DNA of 64,000 nucleotides from Phyllobacterium sp. 628 (GTDB taxonomy: Bacteria; Pseudomonadota; Alphaproteobacteria; Rhizobiales; Rhizobiaceae). Location: the NCBI RefSeq assembly GCF_014189505.1, contig NZ_CP050301.1, positions 3,293,501-3,357,500 on the forward strand, given 5' to 3'. Below, piece after piece: positions 8,620 through 17,769 of this stretch (within the stretch, counting starts at the first letter, position 1; each line of letters starts with the position of its first letter). The notes under the pieces were generated by a model that was not told the DNA's origin, made no database searches, and saw only the letters and a program-made list of their open reading frames with translations. Position numbers and translations under genes: made by a program.

Positions 8620-8634
8620 TTGATTGAACATCAA
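8620..8634. promoter_or_regulatory. Candidate LysR box (TTGAT-N5-ATCAA)
   Basis: A 15-bp palindrome TTGATTGAACATCAA containing the T-N11-A core of LysR operators. It lies in the 141-bp gap between the LysR gene (start 8566, minus) and the DUF1127 gene (start 8708, plus), where autoregulatory and target operators normally sit. Function is inferred. Confidence 0.5.
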
Positions 8635-8707
8635 CTTCGAACAATAGTCAAGATCACGGAACAAGCGGTGCCACGGAAAACCGCCATTTACTTAAAAGGA
8701 GCAGAAA

Positions 8708-8968
8708 ATGAGTATCTGCAATGAACACCACACGAACCACCCAGCAGGATTAGGTGATCGTCTGTTTGCAACAGTCGCACATACGGTCGAGCACATCACG
8801 GCTGCCGTGGGGCACTCCCGGGATATCTTCATTCGGCAACGCCGGCTACGCGCCACTGAAGCCGCTTTGGATGGCCTGCCTGAGGGAATTCGAAGCGACA
8901 TCGGCTGGCCAGATCTCTACGACCGCCAGATTATTGAATGCAATACTGCCGGACGGACTCACCAATAA
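8708..8968 (+). CDS. DUF1127 small protein
   Basis: An 86-residue protein whose last third (RLRATEAALDGLPEGIRSDIGWPDLYDR) is the DUF1127 module, a short Arg-containing helix-turn motif common in alphaproteobacteria. Its ATG is preceded by AAAGGAGCAGAAA, a strong ribosome site. In related bacteria DUF1127 proteins are small effectors that affect phosphate/carbon metabolism or stress responses, and in Brucella some are activated by a LysR regulator (VtlR). Divergence from a LysR gene here fits that theme, but the orthology of the regulator is not established. A terminator follows at 8986. Confidence 0.8.
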   Translation: MSICNEHHTNHPAGLGDRLFATVAHTVEHITAAVGHSRDIFIRQRRLRATEAALDGLPEGIRSDIGWPDLYDRQIIECNTAGRTHQ

Positions 8969-8985
8969 CCATGAGGCGACAGCAA

Positions 8986-9019
8986 AAAAGGAGCATCTCA
9001 ATCCATAGATGCTCCTTTT
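8986..9019 (+). terminator. Rho-independent terminator after DUF1127 gene
   Basis: A perfect 13-bp stem, AAAAGGAGCATCT paired with AGATGCTCCTTTT, with an 8-nt loop, 17 bp after the DUF1127 stop. The right arm ends in four T residues. Because both arms carry A/T tails it could work in either direction. Confidence 0.85.
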
Positions 9020-9186
9020 CCTATGCAGTTTACCTGCGCTTTTGCGACACAGGCACACTCCCTTCCCTTTAGAATAATTCTATGGTTCTATCTGAAAAAA
9101 AGCGCTAGAGACCGCGCCCGTGATTTGAAGTGACTACTTCAGGTGCGACATGGCCTCGTAGCGAGATACGGGAACCTAGAATCATC

Positions 9187-10185
9187 ATGAACCAGACAGG
9201 CCTCAACAAGCGGTCTTTTGTTTTCTTCCTTGTACCGAATTTTTCGATGATCGCTTTTGCGACGGCAATCGAGCCGCTTCGCATTGCCAATCGCATGCTT
9301 GGGTATGAGGCCTATCGCTGGCGCCTCGCTTCAGTGGATGGAAAACCTGTTACCGCGTCCAATGGCGTTGAATGCGCTGCGAACTCTTCCCTTGAAGATG
9401 AGCGCCGCTTTCTGACCGGCGAAGACCGGCCTTCAATGGTTTTCGTCTGCTCCGGCGTACACGTTGAAAAATTCCAGAATAAATCTGTTTATGCCTGGCT
9501 GCGCGAAGAATTCAATCGAGGCGTTGCTGTGGGCGGCCTTTGCACCGGCGCGCACATATTGGCAGCAGCCGGCCTGCTCTCGGGCAAGCGCTGCGCAATC
9601 CATTGGGAAAACCTTCCCGGTTTCGCTGAAGCCTTTCCGAAGGCCGATGTTTACGCCGATTTGTTCGAAGTCGATGGCAATATCTACACCTGCGCCGGTG
9701 GCACGGCAGCACTCGATATGATGCTGAAGCTGATCGGCGATGATTTTGGTGACAACATCGTCAACCGCGTTTGCGAGCAGGCGCTGACAGACCGCGTTCG
9801 CAGCCCGCACGACCGCCAGCGTCTGCCGCTGCGCGCCCGTCTTGGCGTTCAGAACTCGAAGGTTTTGACCATTATTGAGCTTATGGAAGCGCGCCTCTCC
9901 GAGCCGCTTTCACTGATCGAGATCGCCGATCATGTTGGTCTTTCCCGCCGCCAGATCGAGCGTCTGTTCCGGCAGGAAATGGGCCGTTCCCCTGCCCGAT
10001 ACTATCTCGAGATAAGACTGGACCGGGCACGCCATCTTCTGATTCAGTCATCCATGCCTATTGTTGAAGTGGCGGTCGCCTGCGGATTTGTCTCCGCATC
10101 GCATTTTTCCAAATGCTACCGCGAGCTCTATGGCCGCTCGCCACAGCAGGAACGCGCTGACCGCAAGCAGTTGATGGCAGCTTGA
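9187..10185 (+). CDS. GlxA/GbdR-like AraC regulator with DJ-1/PfpI domain
   Basis: A 332-residue regulator with an N-terminal DJ-1/PfpI amidase-like domain (residues ~10-190; VGGLCTGAHILAAAGLL carries the cysteine of the nucleophile-elbow region) and a C-terminal AraC HTH (~235-325; SLIEIADHVGLSRRQIERLFR and VAVACGFVSASHFSKCYRELYG). This is the architecture of GlxA-family proteins, including GbdR, the glycine betaine/dimethylglycine-responsive activator of Pseudomonas. The downstream dimethylglycine dehydrogenase-like and sarcosine oxidase genes make a GbdR-like role likely; this is inferred from context. ATG 9187 is chosen over an upstream start at 9130 because family similarity begins at MNQTGLNKRSFVFFLVP. 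Confidence 0.85.
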   Translation: MNQTGLNKRSFVFFLVPNFSMIAFATAIEPLRIANRMLGYEAYRWRLASVDGKPVTASNGVECAANSSLEDERRFLTGEDRPSMVFVCSGVHVEKFQNKSVYAWLREEFNRGVAVGGLCTGAHILAAAGLLSGKRCAIHWENLPGFAEAFPKADVYADLFEVDGNIYTCAGGTAALDMMLKLIGDDFGDNIVNRVCEQALTDRVRSPHDRQRLPLRARLGVQNSKVLTIIELMEARLSEPLSLIEIADHVGLSRRQIERLFRQEMGRSPARYYLEIRLDRARHLLIQSSMPIVEVAVACGFVSASHFSKCYRELYGRSPQQERADRKQLMAA

Positions 10186-10216
10186 TCTGATCAACGCGGG
10201 TATTGCAGACATATAG

Positions 10217-10354
10217 TGCGTGGTTCGACAAGCTCACCATGAGGGAGATGGAGGATTGCAGGGGGCTATATTCTGCAAGATTGTTCATGCCGCAATGTTT
10301 CATATTGGTTTTACAGCACCGCTCTCCCTCATGGTGAGCTTGTCGAACCACGCA
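10217..10354. repeat. Intergenic palindrome, family A, copy 2
   Basis: The most symmetrical copy: a 31-bp left arm (10217-10247, starting GTGCGTGGTTCGACAAGCTC) and its perfect complement at 10324-10354, with a 76-bp centre. It lies between convergent genes (the GbdR-like regulator and a DUF1194 gene) and may serve as a two-way terminator. Confidence 0.9.
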
Positions 10355-10388
10355 CAATGGGGATACAGCCTGCATTATGCCGTTAGTG

Positions 10389-11237
10389 CTATCGCGACTC
10401 CCAGTCCTGCATGCGCCTTTGCCAGACTTTTTCGCCTGACAGACAATCATAATCTTTCTTGGCTTGTGCAAGGATAACGGGAAGCTTGGCCTCCGGCAGC
10501 CATTCTGCGGTCTGCGTGGCGGACATATCACCGGCAAGTTCGAGAACAAGCTTGCGGCGCACCGCTTGCGGAAACTGCTCCCATGAGTTCACGGGAACCA
10601 TGAATGCACCAAGCCCGCCAATCACACAGTTGCTATAATAAACATCCAGGTCGGCCACAGCCCAATCCGAATAGAAGTCACTCTGGGTCATCAGTGGCAA
10701 ACCATTGATGGTTATGCCCTTGGCGATGGCATCTGCACGCGCTTCAATGACCGGTCTTCCATGATTGTTTGCCCCATCACCGGAGATATCGATCACATGC
10801 CGCTTCGAGTGGAACCCATTATTGTCAAAAAGTGTCGCGCCGAAATCAATGACCCCTGAAATGGAAGTCCGGCTTTGCGTCGAGGGAATGGGCTGGTCGA
10901 GCGCGACAGCGAAGCGTTCGGCGGATTCTGCACTATCAACCAGCGTCCATGGCACGATAATGCGCTGTATGGTCGATCCCGCCCACTCGACATAGGTGAT
11001 CGCCACGCGTCCATGCACGCCATCGCGAATTGCATCGATGACGTCCCGGTGCCGCAAAGCGGCGACATAGCCGTCACGTTGGATTTTCTGCTCAAACGGT
11101 TCCATGGAACGCGATGCATCGACGGCAAGAACAAGCTCGACATCGACATCTATGGGCGTTTGGGCGCATGCAGCTGAACTTGCCAAAGATGCAGCAAGGA
11201 GGAGAAAAACACGACTGGTTTTCCGATGCGATGCCAT
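10389..11237 (-). CDS. DUF1194 VWA-like exported protein
   Basis: A 282-residue protein of the DUF1194 family. It has a signal peptide (VFLLLAASLASSAACAQ, cleavage after about residue 25), then a von Willebrand A-like fold: VDVELVLAVDASRSMEPFE contains the DxSxS metal-adhesion (MIDAS) motif, and VIDISGDGANNHGRPV supplies a second conserved segment. Such proteins are secreted or periplasmic and may bind ligands in a metal-dependent way; function is unknown. The gene stands alone between palindrome A and the DMGDH-like terminator. Its start is at the first ATG of the signal peptide. Confidence 0.85.
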   Translation of the reverse strand: MASHRKTSRVFLLLAASLASSAACAQTPIDVDVELVLAVDASRSMEPFEQKIQRDGYVAALRHRDVIDAIRDGVHGRVAITYVEWAGSTIQRIIVPWTLVDSAESAERFAVALDQPIPSTQSRTSISGVIDFGATLFDNNGFHSKRHVIDISGDGANNHGRPVIEARADAIAKGITINGLPLMTQSDFYSDWAVADLDVYYSNCVIGGLGAFMVPVNSWEQFPQAVRRKLVLELAGDMSATQTAEWLPEAKLPVILAQAKKDYDCLSGEKVWQRRMQDWESR

Positions 11238-11299
11238 GGTGAAGTGTAGCGCAAACGCGCTGAATACAAAGCACGATCAAAGCCATTCACGCTCTATTG

Positions 11300-11332
11300 A
11301 ACGAAAAGAAAAGGCGCCCTTTCGGACGCCTT
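11300..11332 (-). terminator. Rho-independent terminator of the DMGDH-like gene
   Basis: Read on the minus strand: AAGGCGTCC, loop GAAA, GGGCGCCTT, then TTCTTTTCGT. Nine pairs (one G-U), a stable GAAA tetraloop and a T-rich tail, 28 bp after the stop of the gene at 11361. Confidence 0.85.
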
Positions 11333-11360
11333 CCCCAACGCATGAATGCGATCAGAAAAC

Positions 11361-13877
11361 TTAGGCCCTCAGGCGATCATTTTCACTGTCGAACGGTGCT
11401 TCCGGAATGACGGTAGCCTTGTGTGTCTTGCCCAGGATCTTGATCTCAAGTTGCGTACCCAAAGCCGAGTAGTCCGGCTTGACCATAGCAAGCGCCAGGC
11501 TCTTGCCCAGACGCCAGCCATAGCCGCCATGGGTTGCCCGGCCGATAAGCTGACCATTGGCGTAAATCGGTTCGCTGCCGCGGGCATCAATGTCTGAAAC
11601 ACCAGGAACGTGCACTTCAAGCGTGACGAAGTTCCACTTCAGACCATCTTCCCGCGCCTTCACAACCGCATCCCGGCCGATGAAATCACCCTTGTTCGGA
11701 TGAACAAAGCGGTCAAGCCCGCTTTCAAACGCATTGTATTCAATCGACAATTCACGCGGTATCAGGCGATAGGACTTTTCAACGGCCATTGCCGTCATGG
11801 CGCGGATACCAAAAGGCTTGATGCCAAATTCGGCACCGGCCTCAAGCAGCAGATCATAAATGGTATTCTGCTGTTCGATCGGATGATGCAGTTCCCAGCC
11901 GAGTTCACCAACGAAGTTGACGCGCAGAGCATGTGCCGTCGCCGTACCCACGCTGATTTCCTTGCCGGATAGCCAAGGGAAAGCTTCGTTGGATAAATCG
12001 GCACGCGTAACCTTTTCGAGCAACTGACGGCTCTTTGGACCTGCAATAACCAGCACGCCATACATTTGCGTAATCGGGCGAAGGGTCACCGAACCATCTG
12101 CAGGAAGCAGCTTGAAGAGATAATCGTGATCGTGATTCTCGTAGGCACCGGCGGAAACCAGATAGAACTTGCCCGGAGCCCATTCGTAGACCGTGAATTC
12201 GGAACGCACGCCGCCCTGCTTGGTCAGAAGGTGGCAAAGCGCGATACGACCCTGTTTCTTGGGAATACGGTTAGCCAGAATGGAATCCAGCCATTCGCGT
12301 GCGCCCGAACCTGACACTTCAATCTTGGCAAAGGCCGACATATCAAGAAGACCGACATTGTTGGTGACGTTCTTGATCTCGTTGCCGACATGCTCAAAAT
12401 AATTCGAGCGATGGAAAGACCAGATTTCTCTCACCTTTCCATCAGCATCCGGCTTTGGATGATTGTGGTTCATCAATACGTCGGGCTTATCCAGCTTGGC
12501 GACGTCGAGACCATAGCCCTGTGGCGCAAACCAGTTGGCACGCTCCCATCCATAGACAGTACCGAACACGGCACCAAGTTCCTTCTGGCGATCATAGGAG
12601 GGTGAACGCTTCAGCGGACGGGCAGCACCGCGCTCTTCATCCGGGTAATGCACCGAGAATACCTCAGCATAAGCTTCCTCGTTCTTCTCCTTAAGATAAC
12701 CCTCGGTCGCATAAGGACCAAAGCGGCGGGGATCAACGCCCATCATGTCGATGGAAGGCTCGCCTTCGACAATCCATTCAGCCAGCTGCCAGCCAGCGCC
12801 GCCTGCGGCAGTCACGCCGAAGGAATGGCCTTCATTGAGCCAGAAATTCTTCAGGCGCGGTGCTGGGCCAATGATCGGCGAACCATCGGGGGTGTAGGCG
12901 ATAGCGCCGTTGTAGACCTTTTTGATACCAACTTCACCAAAGGCTGGAACGCGGGCAATGGCTGTTTCGATATAGGGCTCAAGGCGGTCGAGATCTTCCT
13001 GGAAGAGCTCGTATTCGCTGGCATCGGACGGCCCATCCACGTAGCAGACAGGCGCGCCCTTTTCATATGGTCCAAGCAGCAAGCCGCCGTTTTCCTCACG
13101 CATATACCAGGATGAATCGCTTTCGCGCAGCACGCCCATCTCCGGCAGGCCCTTGGCCTTGCGCTCGAGAATGGCAGGATGCGGCTCCGTCACAATGTAC
13201 TGGTGTTCAACAGGGATAACCGGCACGTCGAGGCCAACCATCTTGCCGGTCTTGCGGGCAAAGTTGCCGGTTGCCGAAACAACGTGCTCAGCGGTGATGT
13301 CGCCCTTGTCAGTTTTGACAAGCCACTCGCCGGACGGCAGCTGCTCGATACCGAGAACCGTCGTGTAGCGATAAATGGTGGCACCGCGATCGCGTGCCCC
13401 CTTGGCCAGGGCCTGTGTCAAATCGGCCGGCTGAATGTAACCATCTTCCGGATGCTGAATGGCGCCGAGAATTCCGTCCATTTCCGCCAGAGGCCAGATT
13501 TCCTTGACCTGCTCCGGTGTCAATAACTTGACAGGAACGCCAATCGTCTCAGCAACACCGGCATAATACATATACTCGTCCCAACGATCCTTGGTACGGG
13601 CGAGACGGATATTGCTGCAATTGGTGAAACCGACATTCATGCCAGTTTCTTCCTGCAGTTCCTGATAGAATTTTACAGAGTACTTATGAATCTGCCCGAC
13701 GGAATAGCTCATGTTGAACAGCGGCAGCAGACCGGCGGCATGCCATGTCGAGCCGGACGTCAGTTCCTTGCGCTCGATGAGCACCACATCACTCCAGCCC
13801 TTCTTGGCCAGATGATAGAGTGTTGATACACCCACCACACCACCGCCGATAACAACTACACGCGCTTGGGTCTTCAT
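11361..13877 (-). CDS. Dimethylglycine dehydrogenase-like FAD/GcvT enzyme
   Basis: An 838-residue two-part enzyme. The N-terminal half is a D-amino-acid-oxidase-type FAD domain (GGGVVG at residues 11-16). GSTWHAAGLL has His46, which corresponds to the histidine that carries covalent FAD in mammalian dimethylglycine and sarcosine dehydrogenases. The C-terminal half is a GcvT/aminomethyltransferase domain (from about residue 440; FAKIEVSGSGAREWLD, FVGELGWELHHP, RAMTAMAVEKSYRL) that transfers the released C1 unit to tetrahydrofolate. Likely reaction: dimethylglycine to sarcosine, with sarcosine as alternative substrate. ATG 13877 is preceded by AGGACGG. It sits between a GbdR-like regulator and soxDAG. 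Confidence 0.85.
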   Translation of the reverse strand: MKTQARVVVIGGGVVGVSTLYHLAKKGWSDVVLIERKELTSGSTWHAAGLLPLFNMSYSVGQIHKYSVKFYQELQEETGMNVGFTNCSNIRLARTKDRWDEYMYYAGVAETIGVPVKLLTPEQVKEIWPLAEMDGILGAIQHPEDGYIQPADLTQALAKGARDRGATIYRYTTVLGIEQLPSGEWLVKTDKGDITAEHVVSATGNFARKTGKMVGLDVPVIPVEHQYIVTEPHPAILERKAKGLPEMGVLRESDSSWYMREENGGLLLGPYEKGAPVCYVDGPSDASEYELFQEDLDRLEPYIETAIARVPAFGEVGIKKVYNGAIAYTPDGSPIIGPAPRLKNFWLNEGHSFGVTAAGGAGWQLAEWIVEGEPSIDMMGVDPRRFGPYATEGYLKEKNEEAYAEVFSVHYPDEERGAARPLKRSPSYDRQKELGAVFGTVYGWERANWFAPQGYGLDVAKLDKPDVLMNHNHPKPDADGKVREIWSFHRSNYFEHVGNEIKNVTNNVGLLDMSAFAKIEVSGSGAREWLDSILANRIPKKQGRIALCHLLTKQGGVRSEFTVYEWAPGKFYLVSAGAYENHDHDYLFKLLPADGSVTLRPITQMYGVLVIAGPKSRQLLEKVTRADLSNEAFPWLSGKEISVGTATAHALRVNFVGELGWELHHPIEQQNTIYDLLLEAGAEFGIKPFGIRAMTAMAVEKSYRLIPRELSIEYNAFESGLDRFVHPNKGDFIGRDAVVKAREDGLKWNFVTLEVHVPGVSDIDARGSEPIYANGQLIGRATHGGYGWRLGKSLALAMVKPDYSALGTQLEIKILGKTHKATVIPEAPFDSENDRLRA

Positions 13878-14140
13878 TTCATTCCGTCCTCTGATATCAA
13901 TCGGTGGTCTGGCAGCACTCGCCAATTTTCTGCACTATGCCGTTCGTGCTGTCCATTGCTAAGGCCTGTTTGCGACATGGCTAAAACATGCCGCGACGCG
14001 TGGCAATCTGGCTGCGTTTTGCAAGGATTTCGGATGATATTGCAGAAATGATTTCAGCCAACGCGGAGAACTCTTGCCGTGAGATTAGTCCTCAAGCGCC
14101 GGTTCGAGATGCCTTCCAGAGAAAAACAGCAAATCAGAAA
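13878..14140. other. Noncoding region upstream of the DMGDH-like gene
   Basis: About 260 bp between the start of the DMGDH-like gene and the terminator of the next gene. It must hold the promoter of the DMGDH-like gene. I see no convincing ORF, and although binding sites for the GbdR-like activator would be expected here, I cannot point to one. Confidence 0.4.
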
Positions 14141-14172
14141 TTAAAAAACCCGAACTGTTGAAACAGTCCGGG
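14141..14172 (-). terminator. Rho-independent terminator after the small exported protein
   Basis: Minus strand: CCCGGACTGT, loop TTCA, ACAGTTCGGG, then TTTTTTAATT. Ten pairs with one G-U and a six-T tail, 31 bp after the stop of the gene at 14203. Confidence 0.9.
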
Positions 14173-14202
14173 TCTGCATCTCCGTTGGTGGCTGGGTTTT
14201 GT

Positions 14203-14466
14203 CTATTTGATTGAAACCTTGCCGCCTTTGATTTCAATGCTTTCCCCACCGGTCAAAGCTTCACGATCACCATTGGGGAATGTGACAAAACAACCGCTAT
14301 TGCAAAAATCAACCGTATCACCAGCAGCAACCTGCACCTGCGATTTGGCAGAGCCTTCGGTAACAACGATCGTCTGAACGCTGGCATCGCTGTTCTTGAT
14401 GCTCGCAGCAAACGCTGGTGCAGCAGTCACGACGCTCAACAGAATGGCAACAGCAAACTTGTTCAT
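14203..14466 (-). CDS. Small exported protein, function unknown
   Basis: An 87-residue protein with a clear signal peptide (MNKFAVAILLSVVTAAPAFA, cleavage likely after residue 20). The ~67-residue mature part is predicted to be beta-rich, with one Cys-x3-Cys pair (FCNSGCFVTFPNG) that could form a disulfide in the periplasm. It is monocistronic with its own terminator. I do not recognise a characterised family. The arrangement of TVDFCNSGC and a C-terminal SIEIKGGKVSIK resembles short cupredoxin-like or pilus-like folds only in a very general way. Confidence 0.7.
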   Translation of the reverse strand: MNKFAVAILLSVVTAAPAFAASIKNSDASVQTIVVTEGSAKSQVQVAAGDTVDFCNSGCFVTFPNGDREALTGGESIEIKGGKVSIK

Positions 14467-14613
14467 CTCAACCCGGTGTTCCCACCGCCCCTGTTATCGA
14501 GGGCCTTACTTGCCCTTTCGATAATAGTTATAGCGGTGTGAAACTGAACGGCAACTGAACGCTTTGTTATTTTTCAGTATCCAGTTGAAAATGCACAAGT
14601 CTATCCCCCGACA

Positions 14614-17145
14614 TCAACCGTTAGACCTTGGCTTTTTCGGTTGTGCTGCCAGATCAGCTTTCACGCGTTCCGTGATCATTTGAACGATCGCATCGGCGTC
14701 ATCAAGGTGGATATTCACATCCCGTTGCGGGAAAGGAATTTCGATACCTTCTTCAGCAAAACGATCAACCAGCGCAAAGCGAATTTCATTCTGCACGGTT
14801 CCAGAGTTTGAAAGATCGGCCAGATGCACCCGCATTTCAAAATCCATGGTTGAATCGGCCAAAGCTTTGAATGCAACAAACGGCTCCGGGTTTTTGAGAA
14901 CAAGCGGATGACTGCGCGCAATATCCATCAGGATGGCATGCACCCGCCGTGGATCAACCTTGTAGGACACACCAATTGGAATCTCGACCCGGCCCAGCTT
15001 GTTGCGATGGGTCCAATTGCCGACATTGCCGTTGATAAAGGACGAGTTCGGAATGATGATCGACTGGCGCTGGAAAGTCTCCACTTCCGTCGCGCGAACA
15101 CTGATCTTCTTGACGATACCGCCAACGCCGCTCGTTTCGATCCAGTCGCCTACTTTGAACGGCCGTTCCGCTAGCAGGATAAGGCCGGAGACAAAGTTCG
15201 AGACGATGGCCTGCATACCAAAACCGATACCGAGCGACAGACCACCGGCAACGAGGGCCAGACTGGAAAGGTTGATGCCTGCGGCTGAAATGCCGATAAG
15301 GCCGGCAATACCAAGGCCGAGATAGCCGACAGCAGTCTTGATCGAGTTGCGCACACCGGAATCAAGCTTGCCACGTGCCATGACCCGCATATCGAGCCAG
15401 CCCTGAAACCAGCGCGTAAAGAAGTAGAACATGGCGAACAGCAGGATGCCGATCGCAATGGCGACCAGAGAGATCGTGACCGAGCCGATTTGAAACCCGG
15501 TCGCAATCGTTAAAAACCAGACTGTCATTTCACTCCACTGGAATCCCCAGAGAAGCAGTATGATGGGAATTCCCAGCAGAACGACAAAGACGTTGATAAT
15601 GATGCTGGCGACCAGACCGAGCTGGTCCAGTGTGGACTCGTCAATCCCGAAACGCGTCTGAACCGTACGGCCAAGCACGGTTCCGCTCAGGGCATTCTCA
15701 TCGGCAACAGCACGAGCCGTCAGGAAACCCAGATACATTGTTATGAGAACGGCACCGTTGATCACGATCTGCTGTGAAACGAACCGCGCAAAACCGATAT
15801 AGCCAAGCAGGGCTGCGATGATGGGAACCAGCCCGACAACGTAGAGGAAAAGCCTGATGGGCCTTGGCCAGCGCTTTGCTGCTCCCGTTTCCGGATCTTG
15901 CAACGGCTTCAGCAACGCCATGGCAATAATAAGCAAGCCAACGAGAACCGTTGCGAAAAGGCTTTTTGCAACAGTGAGTGACAGCGGCGATGAGGCAATC
16001 TGGTTGATTGTATCGGCGAGATAATCGAGCCCGGTTATCGTGGCTGTCGCCGTGATCAGGACCATGAGAATGCGGCCAGGCCGGGGAGCCACTTGAACAA
16101 GGCGCCAGTTGGGTGCGCCAGGGCAAATGACGGCCTCGGCGAGCGCGTGCACAAAATAGACAATGCCGATAACACAAAACAACGTATAAAACAGGGACGC
16201 GATATCAGGCCGCAATATATTGAAATAATTCAGGAAAACGTATGTTGTGGCAAGGAATACGACTACTGTCAGAGACCGCATCAGGGTTGACCAGAAGGCA
16301 ACCGCCAGACGGCTGAGATAGGATGGCTCTTCCAGGGCAGGATCGCGCAGATAGAGGTGGCCAAGCGTACGTTGGCCGCCAATCAGAAGGACAAGAGCGG
16401 CCATGGCGGCAAAGAACGCAGCGGCCAGCGCTGATTGCCATTTAAATGTGATAACAAACCGCCACCATGACGAAATCAGCTGGTTCATCGTACCGATTTC
16501 ACGGCCATAGGCATCCATTACTTCGCTGCCCAGCGAATAATTGATGTCAACGCGCTGCGACAACGTATTGGCGAACAGCTCACGACGCGCATCGCCGATC
16601 GCGTCAATCATCTTGTTGACTTCGAGCAACTGGTCTTCGGTTTCACCCAAGACCGCATTGATCTCGGCTTTTTCCGTTGTCAGCCGCATCCGCTCGTCGG
16701 TAACGATCTGCGCTTCAGCCGGTTGGCCCTGCGCAGGCGGTGCGCCCAACTGTTCCAGCCTGGAATTGATCTCGGTGATGCGCGGTCTGAAAGAGACACC
16801 GATATCCAGCAACTTCTTTGCCGTGGCCTCAAGATCGAGACGAAGGTTCGCAAGAGCCGCATCCGCATCGGCCTTTTGTTTGAATTTCTGTTCGTAGGCC
16901 GATATCTGCTTCTTCAGTGCATCGATGGCAGGACGCTGTTCGGCAACGATACCCGATTGGACCACTGGCGCTGCTGCAGGTGCGGGAGCGGCAGGAACTG
17001 GCGCCGCTGGTGCAGGAGCTGGAGCCGCCGCTACGGGGGCCGGTGCTGGTGCCGGCGTCTGGGCGCTTACCATAGACAATGGGGCTGCCAGAAACGAAAC
17101 AGCGACAATCGTCAGAAGAATCTGCCGAAGAAAATATGAGATCAC
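14614..17145 (-). CDS. Large mechanosensitive channel (DUF3772/MscS family)
   Basis: About 843 residues. After a signal peptide ending near SMVSAQ there is an Ala/Pro low-complexity linker of ~45 residues, a periplasmic coiled region (DUF3772-like; AIDALKKQISAYEQKFKQKADA), roughly ten transmembrane segments, and the MscS pore/vestibule domain (GGLSLGIGFGMQAIVSNFVSG, AERPFKVGDWIE, IIPNSSFINGNVGNW). It should be an inner-membrane tension-gated channel protecting against hypo-osmotic shock, in keeping with the osmolyte genes nearby. The GTG at 17145 is chosen because it opens directly into the signal peptide; the longer frame begins at a TTG (17205). Start is uncertain. Confidence 0.8.
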   Translation of the reverse strand: MISYFLRQILLTIVAVSFLAAPLSMVSAQTPAPAPAPVAAAPAPAPAAPVPAAPAPAAAPVVQSGIVAEQRPAIDALKKQISAYEQKFKQKADADAALANLRLDLEATAKKLLDIGVSFRPRITEINSRLEQLGAPPAQGQPAEAQIVTDERMRLTTEKAEINAVLGETEDQLLEVNKMIDAIGDARRELFANTLSQRVDINYSLGSEVMDAYGREIGTMNQLISSWWRFVITFKWQSALAAAFFAAMAALVLLIGGQRTLGHLYLRDPALEEPSYLSRLAVAFWSTLMRSLTVVVFLATTYVFLNYFNILRPDIASLFYTLFCVIGIVYFVHALAEAVICPGAPNWRLVQVAPRPGRILMVLITATATITGLDYLADTINQIASSPLSLTVAKSLFATVLVGLLIIAMALLKPLQDPETGAAKRWPRPIRLFLYVVGLVPIIAALLGYIGFARFVSQQIVINGAVLITMYLGFLTARAVADENALSGTVLGRTVQTRFGIDESTLDQLGLVASIIINVFVVLLGIPIILLLWGFQWSEMTVWFLTIATGFQIGSVTISLVAIAIGILLFAMFYFFTRWFQGWLDMRVMARGKLDSGVRNSIKTAVGYLGLGIAGLIGISAAGINLSSLALVAGGLSLGIGFGMQAIVSNFVSGLILLAERPFKVGDWIETSGVGGIVKKISVRATEVETFQRQSIIIPNSSFINGNVGNWTHRNKLGRVEIPIGVSYKVDPRRVHAILMDIARSHPLVLKNPEPFVAFKALADSTMDFEMRVHLADLSNSGTVQNEIRFALVDRFAEEGIEIPFPQRDVNIHLDDADAIVQMITERVKADLAAQPKKPRSNG

Positions 17146-17217
17146 AGGTCTAGATCCATTTATGAATAGTTTGCTTCGTCGATTTGCCCGTTCATGTCGG
17201 CACAATCAAGGCACTTT

Positions 17218-17298
17218 ATGCTTTCACGTCCGGGACTGGTCGGCTTGCTGATACTGCTCGCCGCTATCGTGATGACCACCCTTGTCATCAGACAGTAG
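17218..17298 (+). CDS. Possible 26-residue membrane microprotein
   Basis: An ORF reading MLSRPGLVGLLILLAAIVMT followed by TLVIRQ and a stop. It is nearly one transmembrane helix with a positive N-terminus, and AAGG lies 6 bp before the ATG. It occupies the 336-bp gap between the divergent channel gene and soxD, which otherwise shows nothing but promoters. It could be chance; no family is recognised. Confidence 0.3.
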   Translation: MLSRPGLVGLLILLAAIVMTTLVIRQ

Positions 17299-17481
17299 CA
17301 TAATGCTGGGGTAATCATGAATCGTCACTCGCTTGCCAATAGGAAATTCTTGCGAAAATAACGGTTTTGCTCACCTTCTCTTCGTCCTCATCTTGACCAG
17401 TTCAGGTCCACACTGTTGACTGGCACAACCAAGCAATAAAACGTCAAAACGCAACAGATTCGCTTTCGAGACAAGAAGACC

Positions 17482-17769
17482 ATGATAATCAAATGCCCCT
17501 ATTGCGGACCGCGTGACGTCATCGAATTCACCTATCAAGGCGATGCAACACGCCAACGCCCCGATCCGGCATCCTCCGATCAGATTGCATGGAACGCTTA
17601 TGTCTACGATCGCGCCAACCCCATGGGTTCGCATCGCGAATTCTGGTTGCACAGCGGCGGCTGCCGTCAGCATCTGATCGTGACTCGCGATATGGCCACG
17701 CATGTCATTTCATCGGTCGGCTTTGCCCGTGATACCACCGGAACGGCCAAAAGCGGTGATCGCCCATGA
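17482..17769 (+). CDS. soxD: Sarcosine oxidase delta subunit
   Basis: A 95-residue subunit of heterotetrameric sarcosine oxidase. The zinc site seen in this family is visible: Cys5 and Cys8 (KCPYCG), then His57 and Cys61 (WLHSGGC). WNAYVYDRANPMG is another conserved stretch. The enzyme oxidatively demethylates sarcosine to glycine, passing the C1 unit to THF. The stop overlaps the soxA start by 4 bp. In the usual soxBDAG order soxB would precede this gene, but here the upstream 180 bp are noncoding. Confidence 0.9.
   Translation: MIIKCPYCGPRDVIEFTYQGDATRQRPDPASSDQIAWNAYVYDRANPMGSHREFWLHSGGCRQHLIVTRDMATHVISSVGFARDTTGTAKSGDRP

Noticed and set aside
16955-17055. Possible tandem repeat in the channel gene
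   Set aside because: It is the codon pattern of an Ala/Pro linker (APAPAP) in frame, not a DNA repeat element.
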